Shown piece by piece: positions 9,299 through 16,843 of a stretch of 38,974 bases of DNA. Origin of the DNA: an uncultured Massilia sp. (GTDB lineage: Bacteria > Pseudomonadota > Gammaproteobacteria > Burkholderiales > Burkholderiaceae_D). A model generated the notes under the pieces. The model saw only the letters and a list, made by a program, of their open reading frames with translations. It was not told where the DNA came from and did not search any database. Made by a program: the position numbers and the translations under genes. Position 1 is the stretch's first letter, and every line of letters begins with the position of its first letter. The stretch lies in assembly GCA_913777025.1 (NCBI GenBank), contig CAJYQM010000260.1, positions 1 through 38,974 of the forward strand, read 5' to 3'.

Positions 9299-9438
9299 CT
9301 CGTCAGTCTCGCGATAAATGACCCCAAGGGAACAATGAAGATGCCTTGAGCCGGGTCAGAAAATAATTAAATACCTCGCATGATCGCTTGTGGTGGGAGC
9401 AATTGCAATTACGCGCGAGAAAAATGTGAAGAGCTCGG
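9299..9438. other. Divergent intergenic region between the XrtA operon and the protease gene
   Basis: This stretch is more AT-rich than the flanking genes, with the run AAAATAATTAAATAC near 9359-9373. It must contain the start signals of the minus-strand operon, but no clear -35/-10 pair or sigma-54 site on that strand could be supported. At 9353-9371 there is a degenerate match to the element proposed as an enhancer at 11220-11238 and 17977-17995; alone it would not be called. Confidence 0.5.
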
Positions 9439-9453
9439 CGGCTCGTGCCTTGC
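9439..9453 (+). promoter_or_regulatory. Candidate sigma-54 promoter (-24/-12)
   Basis: CGGCTCG-N4-TTGC matches the consensus TGGCACG-N4-TTGC at all but two positions and keeps the invariant GG (9440-9441) and GC (9452-9453) with exactly ten bases between them. Transcription would start near 9465 and run towards the protease gene at 9675. It is weaker than the two sites at 11324 and 17889. Confidence 0.5.
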
Positions 9454-9486
9454 CTACAACACCCACAGCGTCCTAGAGGACGTAAA

Positions 9487-9651
9487 ATGACCGGTTATGC
9501 ATTAACTTTCAGCAATTATTTCCGATGGGTTAATAAAATCACAGCGGTTTGTTGCGCATCATCAACACTACCCGTGCAGGATACGATGGCATCACGTAAG
9601 CTTGTGTTGAGGACCTTGTCCGATATCAAACGCTTTATTGTAATGTCTTAA
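9487..9651 (+). CDS. Possible small ORF, 54 residues, doubtful
   Basis: An ATG with a good ribosome binding site (AGAGGA about six bases upstream) opens a frame of 54 residues, MTGYALTFSNYF... to ...KRFIVMS, about 20 bases after the predicted start of transcription from the sigma-54 candidate. It has no recognisable domain. Third codon positions are much poorer in G and C than in the neighbouring genes, which argues against a conserved protein. It could be a leader peptide, a recent or transferred gene, or chance. Confidence 0.2.
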   Translation: MTGYALTFSNYFRWVNKITAVCCASSTLPVQDTMASRKLVLRTLSDIKRFIVMS

Positions 9652-9674
9652 ATGCAAAAGGGGGTGCACGTTTG

Positions 9675-10472
9675 GTGCCTGATCGAAATATCAATATGTC
9701 CGGCCGGCAAATGCGCGGCCGCATGCGGGCCTTGCTGGCCGCCTTCATCGTCGCAGCCGCTCCGGCGCTGCCGGCCGCGGATCTGACCGCGGTGGTCCCC
9801 ACCGTCAAGCGCTCGGTGGTCGGGGTCGGCACCTTCGAACGCACGCGCAGTCCTGCCACGGTTTTCGTCGGCACCGGCTTCGTGGTCGGGGACGGCCTGA
9901 GCGTCATCACGAATTCCCACGTGGTGCCGGCCAGCGTCGATACCGAACGCATGGAGCAGCTCGGCATCGTCATCGCCGATGGCGACATGGTGCGCTTCCG
10001 TCCCGCCGAATTGGTGGCGCGCGACACCGAACACGACCTGGCCTGGCTGCGCCTGTCCGGCACGCCCTTGCCGGCGCTCGAGCTGGCCGATTCGACAGGG
10101 GCACTGGAAGGGCAGGCGCTGGCCTTCACCGGTTTCCCGCTGGGCATGGCACTGGGCCTGCACGCCGCCACCCACCGCGCCACGCTGGCCGCGATCACCC
10201 CGGTCGTCACGCCCTCGCTCAGCTCGAAGAAGCTGGACCCGCGCCAGATCGCACAGCTGCAGCGCTCCTCTTATAACATCTTCCAGCTGGATGCGACCGC
10301 CTATCCGGGCAACAGCGGCAGCCCCTTGTACGATCCCGCCAGCGGCAAGGTGTGGGGCGTGATCAACGCCGTGTTCGTGAAGGGCTTGAAGGAGACGGCG
10401 ATCACCAACCCGAGCGGGATTACCTACGCGGTGCCAGTTAACTACGTCAGGGAATTACTACAACGGAAATAA
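9675..10472 (+). CDS. Trypsin-like serine protease, exported
   Basis: Protein of 265 residues with a signal peptide (RGRMRALLAAFIVAAAPALPA) and a chymotrypsin/DegP-like protease domain. The triad is visible: His82 in TNSHVV, Asp121 in TEHDLAWL, Ser214 in GNSGSPL. There is no PDZ domain, so it is shorter than DegP/HtrA. The GTG at 9675 is chosen because AAAAGGGGG ends ten bases before it; a TTG at 9672 and an ATG at 9696 are alternatives. It lies between the divergent XrtA operon and the Wza-type gene, so a role in maturation or quality control of surface proteins or the export machine is plausible but only inferred. The substrate is unknown. Confidence 0.88.
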   Translation: MPDRNINMSGRQMRGRMRALLAAFIVAAAPALPAADLTAVVPTVKRSVVGVGTFERTRSPATVFVGTGFVVGDGLSVITNSHVVPASVDTERMEQLGIVIADGDMVRFRPAELVARDTEHDLAWLRLSGTPLPALELADSTGALEGQALAFTGFPLGMALGLHAATHRATLAAITPVVTPSLSSKKLDPRQIAQLQRSSYNIFQLDATAYPGNSGSPLYDPASGKVWGVINAVFVKGLKETAITNPSGITYAVPVNYVRELLQRK

Positions 10473-10586
10473 TCCGTAGGAAATTTCTATCGTGCGCGGT
10501 CTTTTCAGAAAGCACTATGGTATACAATAGGCTGTTGTTGATGCCTTAATAACATTTACTTAGAAGTGAGCTGGAAAGGATCCGAC

Positions 10587-11216
10587 GTGGGCAAATACAA
10601 GGCGAACCTGATCAAATATTCGGCAATCGCGCTCGTCGCCGCCGGCACGCTGGCGCTGGGCGGTTGCGCTACCCGCATGACACCGGCGCCGGCCGAGATC
10701 CAGGCGGCCAACCCGGATTACCTGATCGGTCCGGGCGACTCGATCAACATCATCGTGTGGCGCAATCCGGAAGTGTCGATGTCGGTGCCGGTGCGTCCGG
10801 ACGGCAAGATCACCACCCCGCTGGTCGAAGACCTGCCGGCATCCGGCAAGACCTCGACCGAACTGGCGCGCGACATCGAGAAGGCGCTGGCCAAGTTCAT
10901 CCAGCAGCCGGTCGTGACCGTCGTGGTATCGAGCTTTGTCGGCACTTACGGCGAGCAGATCCGCGTGATCGGCCAGGCCGCCCGGCCGCAATCGCTGCCG
11001 TACCGCCGCGACATGAGCCTGATGGACGTCATGATTGCCGTCGGCGGCACCACCGAGTTCGCGGCCGGCAACCGTGCCAGCCTGGTGCGTGTGATCGATG
11101 GCAAGCAGCAGAAGTTCAACGTGCGCATCGACGACCTGGTCAAGGATGGCGACATCTCGGCCAACGTGCCGATGCGTCCGGGTGACGTACTGGTCATCCC
11201 GGAAAGCTATTTTTAA
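10587..11216 (+). CDS. XrtA-system polysaccharide export lipoprotein (Wza-like, TIGR03027 type)
   Basis: Outer-membrane lipoprotein of 209 residues with a poly-export (BexD/CtrA/Wza) domain, expected to form the periplasmic/outer-membrane channel for the exopolysaccharide. The lipobox LALGGC places the lipidated cysteine at residue 27. The export domain begins DYLIGPGDSINIIVWRNPEVS and an SLBB-like part follows (GEQIRVIGQAARPQSLPYRRDMSLMDVMIAVGG). The GTG at 10587 is preferred to an in-frame GTG at 10566 because GGAAAGGA ends six bases before it. It is encoded divergently from its expected partners, the Wzz-type protein and kinase. A possible -10 box TACAAT is at 10523-10528, without a good -35. 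Confidence 0.94.
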   Translation: MGKYKANLIKYSAIALVAAGTLALGGCATRMTPAPAEIQAANPDYLIGPGDSINIIVWRNPEVSMSVPVRPDGKITTPLVEDLPASGKTSTELARDIEKALAKFIQQPVVTVVVSSFVGTYGEQIRVIGQAARPQSLPYRRDMSLMDVMIAVGGTTEFAAGNRASLVRVIDGKQQKFNVRIDDLVKDGDISANVPMRPGDVLVIPESYF

Positions 11217-11219
11217 TTG

Positions 11220-11238
11220 CTGTCAGGTTTTTTTACAG
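11220..11238 (+). promoter_or_regulatory. Proposed enhancer (upstream activating) site for the sigma-54 promoter at 11324
   Basis: CTGTC-N5-TTTTTACAG, also readable as the dyad CTGT-N11-ACAG. The same CTGTC-N5-TTTTTACA core occurs at 17977-17995 in the same orientation relative to the other strong sigma-54 promoter (13 of 19 positions identical). The site ends 87 bases before the -24 GG. Its identity as an activator site is inferred from position and conservation; PrsR is the likely candidate protein because PrsK/PrsR with RpoN is known to control PEP-CTERM genes. Confidence 0.5.
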
Positions 11239-11323
11239 TCGGGCATGATGAGTGTGCGAGGGCAACTCCCGGTGCTGGCCTAAGTGGCTGATTCTAAAGC
11301 GTTGCTTTTGGGCAGCTTATCGT

Positions 11324-11338
11324 TGGCACAAGGATTGC
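11324..11338 (+). promoter_or_regulatory. Sigma-54 promoter of the HprK-related operon
   Basis: TGGCAC-N5-TTGCT is a near-perfect match to the RpoN consensus TGGCACG-N4-TTGCW, with GG at 11325-11326 and GC at 11337-11338 spaced by ten bases. Transcription should begin near 11350, about 53 bases before the GTG at 11403. It is the only strong promoter signal seen ahead of the six-gene operon 11403-16790. Confidence 0.85.
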
Positions 11339-11402
11339 TTGATCACGTGGAATCTGGCATTGTGCCTGCTGCCCGACTGTTTTAAAACCGAGTGAGGACC
11401 CC

Positions 11403-12029
11403 GTGGCTACCGAACACCGTCACCCAAGCGAATCTGATCCTGTCGTGCCGAATCCGGATGCGAACGCCGTACCCGCGTCCGCGGCGGCCTCGCTCTCCGA
11501 CAAGGGCAAGGCGCGCCGCCGCTTCGCCAGGGCCGGCGCCGGTGCCACCGGCGTGCTGCTGACGCTGCACAGCCAGCCCGGCATGGCCTGCACCTTTTGC
11601 GGCATCTCGGCTTCGGCGGCGGTGTCGGCGATCGGACAGAACAAAACCATCGGCACGCTCAGCCACCGCCCGGTGGCATCGGTCTGCAACGGTATCCGTC
11701 CGAGCGAATGGTGTGGCCGCACGTGGCCGGCCGGCTGCAAGCCGACCGACACCTTCGGCACGCATTTCAGCTGCAAGATCGGCAGCGCCTACGCCAACGC
11801 GACCTGCAAGGAAATCATGGAAGGCGCCAGCTGCGACCAGTCGCACATGGCCCAGTACATGCTGGCAGCTTACCTGAACGTGCTGTCCGGGCGCGTCAAC
11901 TTCCTGTCCGTCGAGTCGCTGCGCTCGGCCTGGTACGAATGGGTCACCAAGGGCTATTACGCGCCGATGGCCGGCCAACGGTGGTATGCCAACGACATGG
12001 TCACGTACCTGTACGGGACCATGGACTGA
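11403..12029 (+). CDS. Cysteine-rich Tat-like exported protein of unknown function
   Basis: I do not recognise this 208-residue protein. It has a disordered, hydrophilic N-terminus, then a twin-arginine-like motif (RRRFARAG, residues 38-45) and a moderately hydrophobic stretch ending in GMAC, which resembles a Tat signal. Eight cysteines follow at 63, 66, 95, 104, 112, 124, 135 and 144, beginning with a CTFC pair. The C-terminal 60 residues are aromatic-rich without cysteine. The GTG start has AGGA five bases upstream. As first gene under the sigma-54 promoter and four bases before the PqqD-like gene, it is the natural candidate for the protein acted on by the kinase/PqqD/nucleotidyltransferase set; that is an inference. 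A metal- or cofactor-binding periplasmic protein is an alternative. Confidence 0.82.
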   Translation: MATEHRHPSESDPVVPNPDANAVPASAAASLSDKGKARRRFARAGAGATGVLLTLHSQPGMACTFCGISASAAVSAIGQNKTIGTLSHRPVASVCNGIRPSEWCGRTWPAGCKPTDTFGTHFSCKIGSAYANATCKEIMEGASCDQSHMAQYMLAAYLNVLSGRVNFLSVESLRSAWYEWVTKGYYAPMAGQRWYANDMVTYLYGTMD

Positions 12030-12033
12030 CGGC

Positions 12034-12345
12034 GTGACCGCCAGCGAGACATGGTGCCTGCGGCAGGGGCAGACCCTGCAGTACCGGCACTGGGATGGCG
12101 AATACGTGTTGTACAACGACCTTTCCGGCGACACCCACCTGCTGGGCGATGCCGCCATCGAACTGCTGCTGGCCCTGAAGGCTGGTCCCGCCAGCCGGCA
12201 GGCGCTGGCTGCCGTGCTGGAGGCGCAGTTCGAGATCGATCCGCTCGAACTGGACCTGGAAACCGGCGAACTGCTGCGCCACCTGCAACACTTGTATTTC
12301 ATCGAACCCCTCGTCGACACCGGCGTCGAATTACCCGCATGCTGA
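12034..12345 (+). CDS. PqqD-like peptide chaperone of the HPr-rel-A system
   Basis: Small protein of 103 residues with the PqqD/RRE fold, which in known pathways binds a precursor peptide and presents it to modifying enzymes. The core reads LYNDLSGDTHLLGDAAIELLLAL and then helices ending LLRHLQHLYFIEPL, as in the PqqD-related family that accompanies HprK-related kinase A. The frame is open further upstream, but the GTG at 12034, five bases after the previous stop codon, gives the usual length; no clear ribosome binding site is seen, so coupling to the upstream gene is likely. It overlaps the kinase gene by seven bases. Confidence 0.85.
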   Translation: MTASETWCLRQGQTLQYRHWDGEYVLYNDLSGDTHLLGDAAIELLLALKAGPASRQALAAVLEAQFEIDPLELDLETGELLRHLQHLYFIEPLVDTGVELPAC

Positions 12346-13256
12346 CGGTCGCATCGCTCACCCGCGCCCAATTGGCGGCACGCCTGGCCAGCGACGGCCT
12401 GCTGGTGCAGACCGGCGCGTTCGTCAGCCGCATCCGGTCCCCGATCCGCAGCGTCGCCGACGGCATCGCCCTGCTGTATGGCGATTATCCGCTGCACGGC
12501 GCCGGCGGCTTCGCCGACTTCCACGTCGGGCTGCAACCCTCCGGCGGCATGCGCCGCTGGTACCGGCCGCAGGTCAACTTCGACCTCGACGGCCAGGAAC
12601 CGTTCGAACCGCTGCCGGAGGCGCACGCCTTTCCGATGCTGGAATGGGGCCTGAACTGGTGCATCTCGACGCGCGCCCACGCCTGGCTGATGATCCACGC
12701 CGCCGTGGTCGAACGCGACGGCCTGGCGGCAATCCTGCCGGCCCCGCCGGGCTCGGGCAAGAGCACGCTGTGCGCGGCGCTGGTCCACCGCGGCTGGCGC
12801 CTGCTGTCCGACGAGCTGGCGCTGCTGCGCCCGGAAGACGGCCTGCTGGTGCCGGTGCCGCGCCCGGTCAGCCTCAAGAACCGCTCGATCGACGTGATCC
12901 GCGGCTACGTCGCCGATGCGGTGCTCAGCCAGCCGGTCAGCAATACCACCAAGGGCACGGTGGCGCACCTGAAGGCGCCCGCGGACAGCGTCGCCCGCGC
13001 CCACGAGACCGCGCGGCCGGCCTGGATCGTGTTCCCGAAATACGAAGTCGGCGCCGCCACCTCGCTCACGCCGATCCCGCGCGCGCGCGCCTTTTTCCGC
13101 GTCGCCGACAACGCCTTCAATTACAGCCACATGGGCGCGCGCGGCTTCGATACGCTGGCCGGCGCCATCGAGCGCTGCGCCAGCTACGATTTCCGCTACA
13201 GCGACCTGGACGAGGCGATGGCGCTGTTCGCCGCACTGGAGCGGCCGCGCACGTGA
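12339..13256 (+). CDS. HprK-related kinase A
   Basis: Protein of 305 residues related to HPr serine kinase/phosphorylase, though no HPr gene is near. The P-loop is APPGSGKST (residues 135-143), followed by WRLLSDEL (about 153-160), which corresponds to the acidic segment after the P-loop in HprK. An N-terminal part of about 110 residues of unknown role precedes the kinase fold. Members occur with a PqqD-like protein in exosortase-bearing bacteria (TIGR04352), but their substrate is not established. HprK-like kinases of lasso-peptide clusters phosphorylate peptide precursors, so a peptide or protein substrate is plausible. The ATG at 12339 overlaps the upstream gene by seven bases. Confidence 0.92.
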   Translation: MLTVASLTRAQLAARLASDGLLVQTGAFVSRIRSPIRSVADGIALLYGDYPLHGAGGFADFHVGLQPSGGMRRWYRPQVNFDLDGQEPFEPLPEAHAFPMLEWGLNWCISTRAHAWLMIHAAVVERDGLAAILPAPPGSGKSTLCAALVHRGWRLLSDELALLRPEDGLLVPVPRPVSLKNRSIDVIRGYVADAVLSQPVSNTTKGTVAHLKAPADSVARAHETARPAWIVFPKYEVGAATSLTPIPRARAFFRVADNAFNYSHMGARGFDTLAGAIERCASYDFRYSDLDEAMALFAALERPRT

Positions 13257-14341
13257 AGCCGCCTGTCCTGCTCCGCCTGCTGCGCGATCCCGGCCTGGCC
13301 GCCAGCCTGGACTTGTCCGAATGGGACCTGGCGCTGCGCCAGGCCACCAGCGCCAACCTGACCCCGTCGCTGCTGGCGCTGATCGAGGAACGCGGCCTGC
13401 TGGAACAGGTGCCGGCGCAGCCGCGCGCCCAGTTCGAATGGGTGCGCGCCCTGGCCACGCGCCACCGCCAGGCGGTGCGCTTCGAGGTCGACTGCATCCG
13501 TACCGCGCTGGCCCCGGTCGCCGCGCCGCTGCTGCTGCTCAAGGGCGCGGCCTATGCCATGGCCGGGTTGCGCGCCGGGGAAGGGCGCCTGTTCGGCGAC
13601 ATCGACATCCTGGTGCCGAAGGCCCGGCTGGACCAGGTCGAGTCGGCGCTGATGCTGCATGGCTGGATCGGCACCAAGCTCGACGCCTACGACCAGCGCT
13701 ATTTCCGCGAGTGGATGCACGAACTGCCGCCGATGCAGCACGTGCGCCGCGGCAGCAGCATCGACGTGCACCATGCGATCCTGCCGGAAACGGCCCCGGT
13801 GCGCCCGGATCCGGACAAGCTGCGCGCCGGCGCGCGCCCGATTCCCGGCAGCGGCGGCCTGCTGGCCACGCTGTCGCCGTGCGACATGGTGCTGCACAGC
13901 GCCGTGCACCTGTTCTTCGACGGCGAATTCGACAAGGGTTTGCGCGACCTGCTCGACCTGCACCGCCTGCTGGAAGAGTTCGGCCGCGAGCCCGGCTTCT
14001 GGGAGGCGCTGCCGGCGCACGCGCGCGAACTGGAGCTGGCGCGCCCCTTGTTCTATGCGCTGCGCTACAGCCGGCGCCTGCTCGGCACCGCGATCCCGCA
14101 GGCGGTGCTGGATGCGGCCGCAGCGGCGGCACCGCATCCGCTCCTGCGTGCGCTGATGGACGCCTTGTTCGAACGCGCGCTGCTGCCCATGCACGCCAGC
14201 TGCGCAGACGCCTTGACCGGACCGGCGCGCTTCATGCTGTACGTGCGCGGGAACTGGCTGCGCATGCCGCCGCTGATGCTGGCGCGCCACCTCTTCCATA
14301 AAGCCTTCCTATCCAAAAAGGACGCGCCGCAGGCCGCCTGA
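13253..14341 (+). CDS. Nucleotidyltransferase family protein (NTP_transf_5 type)
   Basis: Protein of 362 residues with an N-terminal nucleotidyltransferase fold. Visible motifs are LLLLKGAAYA (about residues 93-102) and GDIDILVP with the metal-binding aspartates 116 and 118. The C-terminal half is helical (HSAVHLFFDGEFDKGLRDLLDLHRLL). The longer open frame starting at 12644 is a shadow of the kinase gene; the GTG at 13253 overlaps the kinase stop in a GTGA arrangement. Proteins of this family accompany HprK-like kinases in other clusters. The nucleotide and acceptor are unknown. Confidence 0.9.
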   Translation: MKPPVLLRLLRDPGLAASLDLSEWDLALRQATSANLTPSLLALIEERGLLEQVPAQPRAQFEWVRALATRHRQAVRFEVDCIRTALAPVAAPLLLLKGAAYAMAGLRAGEGRLFGDIDILVPKARLDQVESALMLHGWIGTKLDAYDQRYFREWMHELPPMQHVRRGSSIDVHHAILPETAPVRPDPDKLRAGARPIPGSGGLLATLSPCDMVLHSAVHLFFDGEFDKGLRDLLDLHRLLEEFGREPGFWEALPAHARELELARPLFYALRYSRRLLGTAIPQAVLDAAAAAAPHPLLRALMDALFERALLPMHASCADALTGPARFMLYVRGNWLRMPPLMLARHLFHKAFLSKKDAPQAA

Positions 14342-14358
14342 CGCGAAGAAAAAACCTT

Positions 14359-15969
14359 ATGTCCGACACTTTCGACCTGAATCAAGCCTGGGATGCCATC
14401 GTGATCGGTACCGGCATGGGCGGCGCCACCCTCGGCCATGCGCTGGCGCGCGCCGGGCGCCGCGTGCTGTTCCTGGACAAGGGACCGGCCAGCCCGGACC
14501 TGGTCGGCCGCTACGCCGAAGATGCCTTCCCGCGCGCCGAGGCGCCGCAGCCGGCGCACCGCGCGATCCTGGCGCGCGCCGGCCGCTATGCCGACCAGCT
14601 GGCGGACCGCAGCACGCCGCGCACCCAGCGCTTCATCCCCTTCATCGGCGCCGGCGCCGGCGGTTCCAGCGCGCTGTACGGCATGGCGCTGGAGCGCTTC
14701 TTCCCATCGGATTTCGCCGCCGCCGAACATTACGCGGCCCCGCCGGGCGCCAGCCTGCCGCCGCGCTGGCCGGTGTCGTATGCCGAGCTGGCGCCGTACT
14801 ACGACGCCGCCGAAGCGCTGTACCGCGTGCGCGGCAGCGCCGACCCGCTGCGCGCGGACGGCCCGCGCGAGCACCTGATGGCGCCGCCCTCGCTGACGCC
14901 GGCCGCCATCGAGATGTCGGCGCACCTGGCATCGCGCGGCCTGCACCCGTACCGCCTGCCGCAGGCCTGCGAATTCGTCGACGGCTGCACCGGCTGCCAG
15001 GGCTACCTGTGCCGGCGCGCCTGCAAGAACGATTCGCGCCGCATCTGCCTGGAGCCGGCCCTGCGCGAGCATGGCGCCCAGCTGCTGGACGCCTGCGACG
15101 TGGTGGCGCTCGAGGCCGACCGCGCGCGCGTGACCGGCGTGGTGTGCGAGCGCCACGGCGAACGCATGACCCTGTGCGCGCCGCTCGTGGTGCTGGCGGC
15201 CGGCGCCCTCGAGACCCCGCGCATCCTGCTGGCGTCGCGCTGCGCCGACTGGCCGCAGGGCCTGGCCAACGATTCCGGCCTGGTCGGGCGCTTCCTGATG
15301 CGCCACCACATCGACCTGTACCTGGTCGAACCGAAGCTGGGACGGCCGTTCGACAACCGCCAGAAGGAAATCGCGTTCAACGATTTCTACCTGAAGGATG
15401 GGAACAAGCTCGGTTCGGTGCAATCGTTCGGGCGCCTGCCGCCGGCGGCGACACTGGCGGCCTCGCTGGCCGACGACCTGCGCCAGGGCCCGGTGCCGCT
15501 GGCCGCACCGCTGTTCTCGCTGGCGCGGCCCTTCGTGACGCCGGTGCTGCGCCAGCTGGTCGAGCGCCGCTACATCCTGGCCACCACGCTCGAGGATTTC
15601 CCGTATGCCGACAACCGCGTCGTACCGGGCAAGGACGCGCGGCTGGACATCGAGTACCGCCTGCACCCGGGAGACCGCGAACGCATCGCCGCAATGCGCG
15701 CCGCCATGAAGGACGTGCTGGCGGGCTACGGCTACAAATTGATCAAGCAGGCCGAGAACAACCAGCGCATCGCCCACGCCTGCGGCACCTGCCGCTTCGG
15801 CGACGACCCGGCCACCAGTGTCCTCGACCGCGACAACCGCGCGCATGGCCTGGCCAACCTGTACGTGGTCGACAGCGCCTTCTTCCCGTCGTCCGGCGGT
15901 ACCAATCCGAGCCTGACGATCGCCGCCAACGCCCTGCGCGTGGCGGCGCGCCTGCTGGCGCAAGCCTGA
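14359..15969 (+). CDS. GMC-family FAD-dependent oxidoreductase
   Basis: Flavoprotein of 536 residues. The FAD-binding Rossmann motif is VIGTGMGGATLGHALARAG (residues 16-34) with the acidic LFLDKG strand end near 40. The C-terminal GMC part has HACGTCRFGDDPATSVLDRDNRAHGLANLYVVD and then SSGGTNPSLTIAANALRVA. A cysteine-rich segment (Cys 204, 210, 213, 218, 222, 230) sits in the middle, resembling the C-x2-C clusters in some dehydrogenase-type GMC proteins; whether it binds iron-sulfur is not known. Seventeen bases separate it from the nucleotidyltransferase gene, so it is in the same operon. An alcohol or sugar may be its substrate; nothing narrows this. Confidence 0.9.
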   Translation: MSDTFDLNQAWDAIVIGTGMGGATLGHALARAGRRVLFLDKGPASPDLVGRYAEDAFPRAEAPQPAHRAILARAGRYADQLADRSTPRTQRFIPFIGAGAGGSSALYGMALERFFPSDFAAAEHYAAPPGASLPPRWPVSYAELAPYYDAAEALYRVRGSADPLRADGPREHLMAPPSLTPAAIEMSAHLASRGLHPYRLPQACEFVDGCTGCQGYLCRRACKNDSRRICLEPALREHGAQLLDACDVVALEADRARVTGVVCERHGERMTLCAPLVVLAAGALETPRILLASRCADWPQGLANDSGLVGRFLMRHHIDLYLVEPKLGRPFDNRQKEIAFNDFYLKDGNKLGSVQSFGRLPPAATLAASLADDLRQGPVPLAAPLFSLARPFVTPVLRQLVERRYILATTLEDFPYADNRVVPGKDARLDIEYRLHPGDRERIAAMRAAMKDVLAGYGYKLIKQAENNQRIAHACGTCRFGDDPATSVLDRDNRAHGLANLYVVDSAFFPSSGGTNPSLTIAANALRVAARLLAQA

Positions 15970-16001
15970 CCTTCATTTCACATCCCGACAAGGAGCCAAG
16001 A

Positions 16002-16790
16002 ATGCGGCTTTCCGACATCAAAGGACATTGGGCGCTGGTGACCGGCGCCTCGTCCGGCATCGGCCACGAGTTCGCGGTCCAGCTGGCGCGCGCCGGCGCC
16101 AACCTGGTGCTGGTCGCGCGGCGCGAAGAGCGCCTGCAGGCGCTGGCGCGCACGCTGGAACAGGAGCACGGCATCGCGGCGCGCGTGGTCGCGCTCGACC
16201 TGGCCGGATCCGGCGCCGTGGACAGCCTGCGCGCGCAGCTGGGTGACGCCGGCATCCGCGTACGCCTGCTGGTGAACAATGCGGGCGCCGGACGCTGGGG
16301 CCGCTTCGAAGGCACGCCAGCTGCCGACTATGAACGCATCAACGCGCTGAACACGACGGCACTGGTGGCGCTGTGCCGCGGACTGTTCGACGACCTGGCG
16401 TCGTTCCCGGCCAGCGCCGTGATCAACGTGTCCTCGGCGGCCGCCTACCAGCCGGTGCCCTACATGGCGATGTACGCGGCCAGCAAGGCCTTCGTGCACA
16501 GCTTCAGCCAGGCGCTGCACGGCGAGTGGAAGGCGCGCGGGATCCTGGTCCAGACCCTGGTGCCGGGACCGACCGAGAGCGAATTCGACGACAAGGCCGG
16601 CGCCTACGAGAGCGCCATCACGCAGCGCGACACGCCGCAACAGGTGGTAAGGGCGTCGTTGGCGGGGCTGGACGGCGGGGCGCCGGTGGTGGCGGTGGCA
16701 AAGGGGACGTACAAGCAGCGTTTCTTTGCCGGGCTGTTCCCTCCGGCGATGGTGATCCGGGAAGTCGGGAAGATGTTCAAGCCCAAGTAA
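16002..16790 (+). CDS. Short-chain dehydrogenase/reductase (SDR)
   Basis: Classical SDR of 262 residues. The cofactor motif is VTGASSGIG (residues 13-21), NNAG lies at 92-95, the catalytic serine is in INVSSAAAY (144/145) and the YxxxK pair is Tyr158 and Lys162. The arginines after the second beta strand (LVARREER) suggest NADPH preference. The start has AGGAG (15990-15994) upstream. It is the last gene of the sigma-54-driven operon, 32 bases after the GMC gene, and is followed by a strong terminator. The substrate is unknown. Confidence 0.92.
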   Translation: MRLSDIKGHWALVTGASSGIGHEFAVQLARAGANLVLVARREERLQALARTLEQEHGIAARVVALDLAGSGAVDSLRAQLGDAGIRVRLLVNNAGAGRWGRFEGTPAADYERINALNTTALVALCRGLFDDLASFPASAVINVSSAAAYQPVPYMAMYAASKAFVHSFSQALHGEWKARGILVQTLVPGPTESEFDDKAGAYESAITQRDTPQQVVRASLAGLDGGAPVVAVAKGTYKQRFFAGLFPPAMVIREVGKMFKPK

Positions 16791-16810
16791 TAAGACATTG
16801 TTTTGATAAT

Positions 16811-16840
16811 AAAAAACCGCGGCCGAGACCGCGGTTTTTT
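16811..16840. terminator. Bidirectional rho-independent terminator
   Basis: Perfect 12-base inverted repeat: AAAAAACCGCGG (16811-16822), six-base loop, CCGCGGTTTTTT (16829-16840). The GC core with a T run on each strand can stop both the plus-strand operon ending at 16790 and the convergent PEP-CTERM gene ending at 16877. Confidence 0.92.
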
Positions 16841-16843
16841 TAT

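Noticed and set aside
12051-12338. N-terminal extension of the HprK-related kinase frame
   Set aside because: It overlaps the PqqD-like gene in another frame and has no kinase-like sequence; the ATG at 12339 fits the coupling pattern of the operon.
12644-13252. N-terminal extension of the nucleotidyltransferase frame
   Set aside because: It runs through the HprK-related kinase gene in another frame; the GTGA overlap at 13253 gives the family-length protein.
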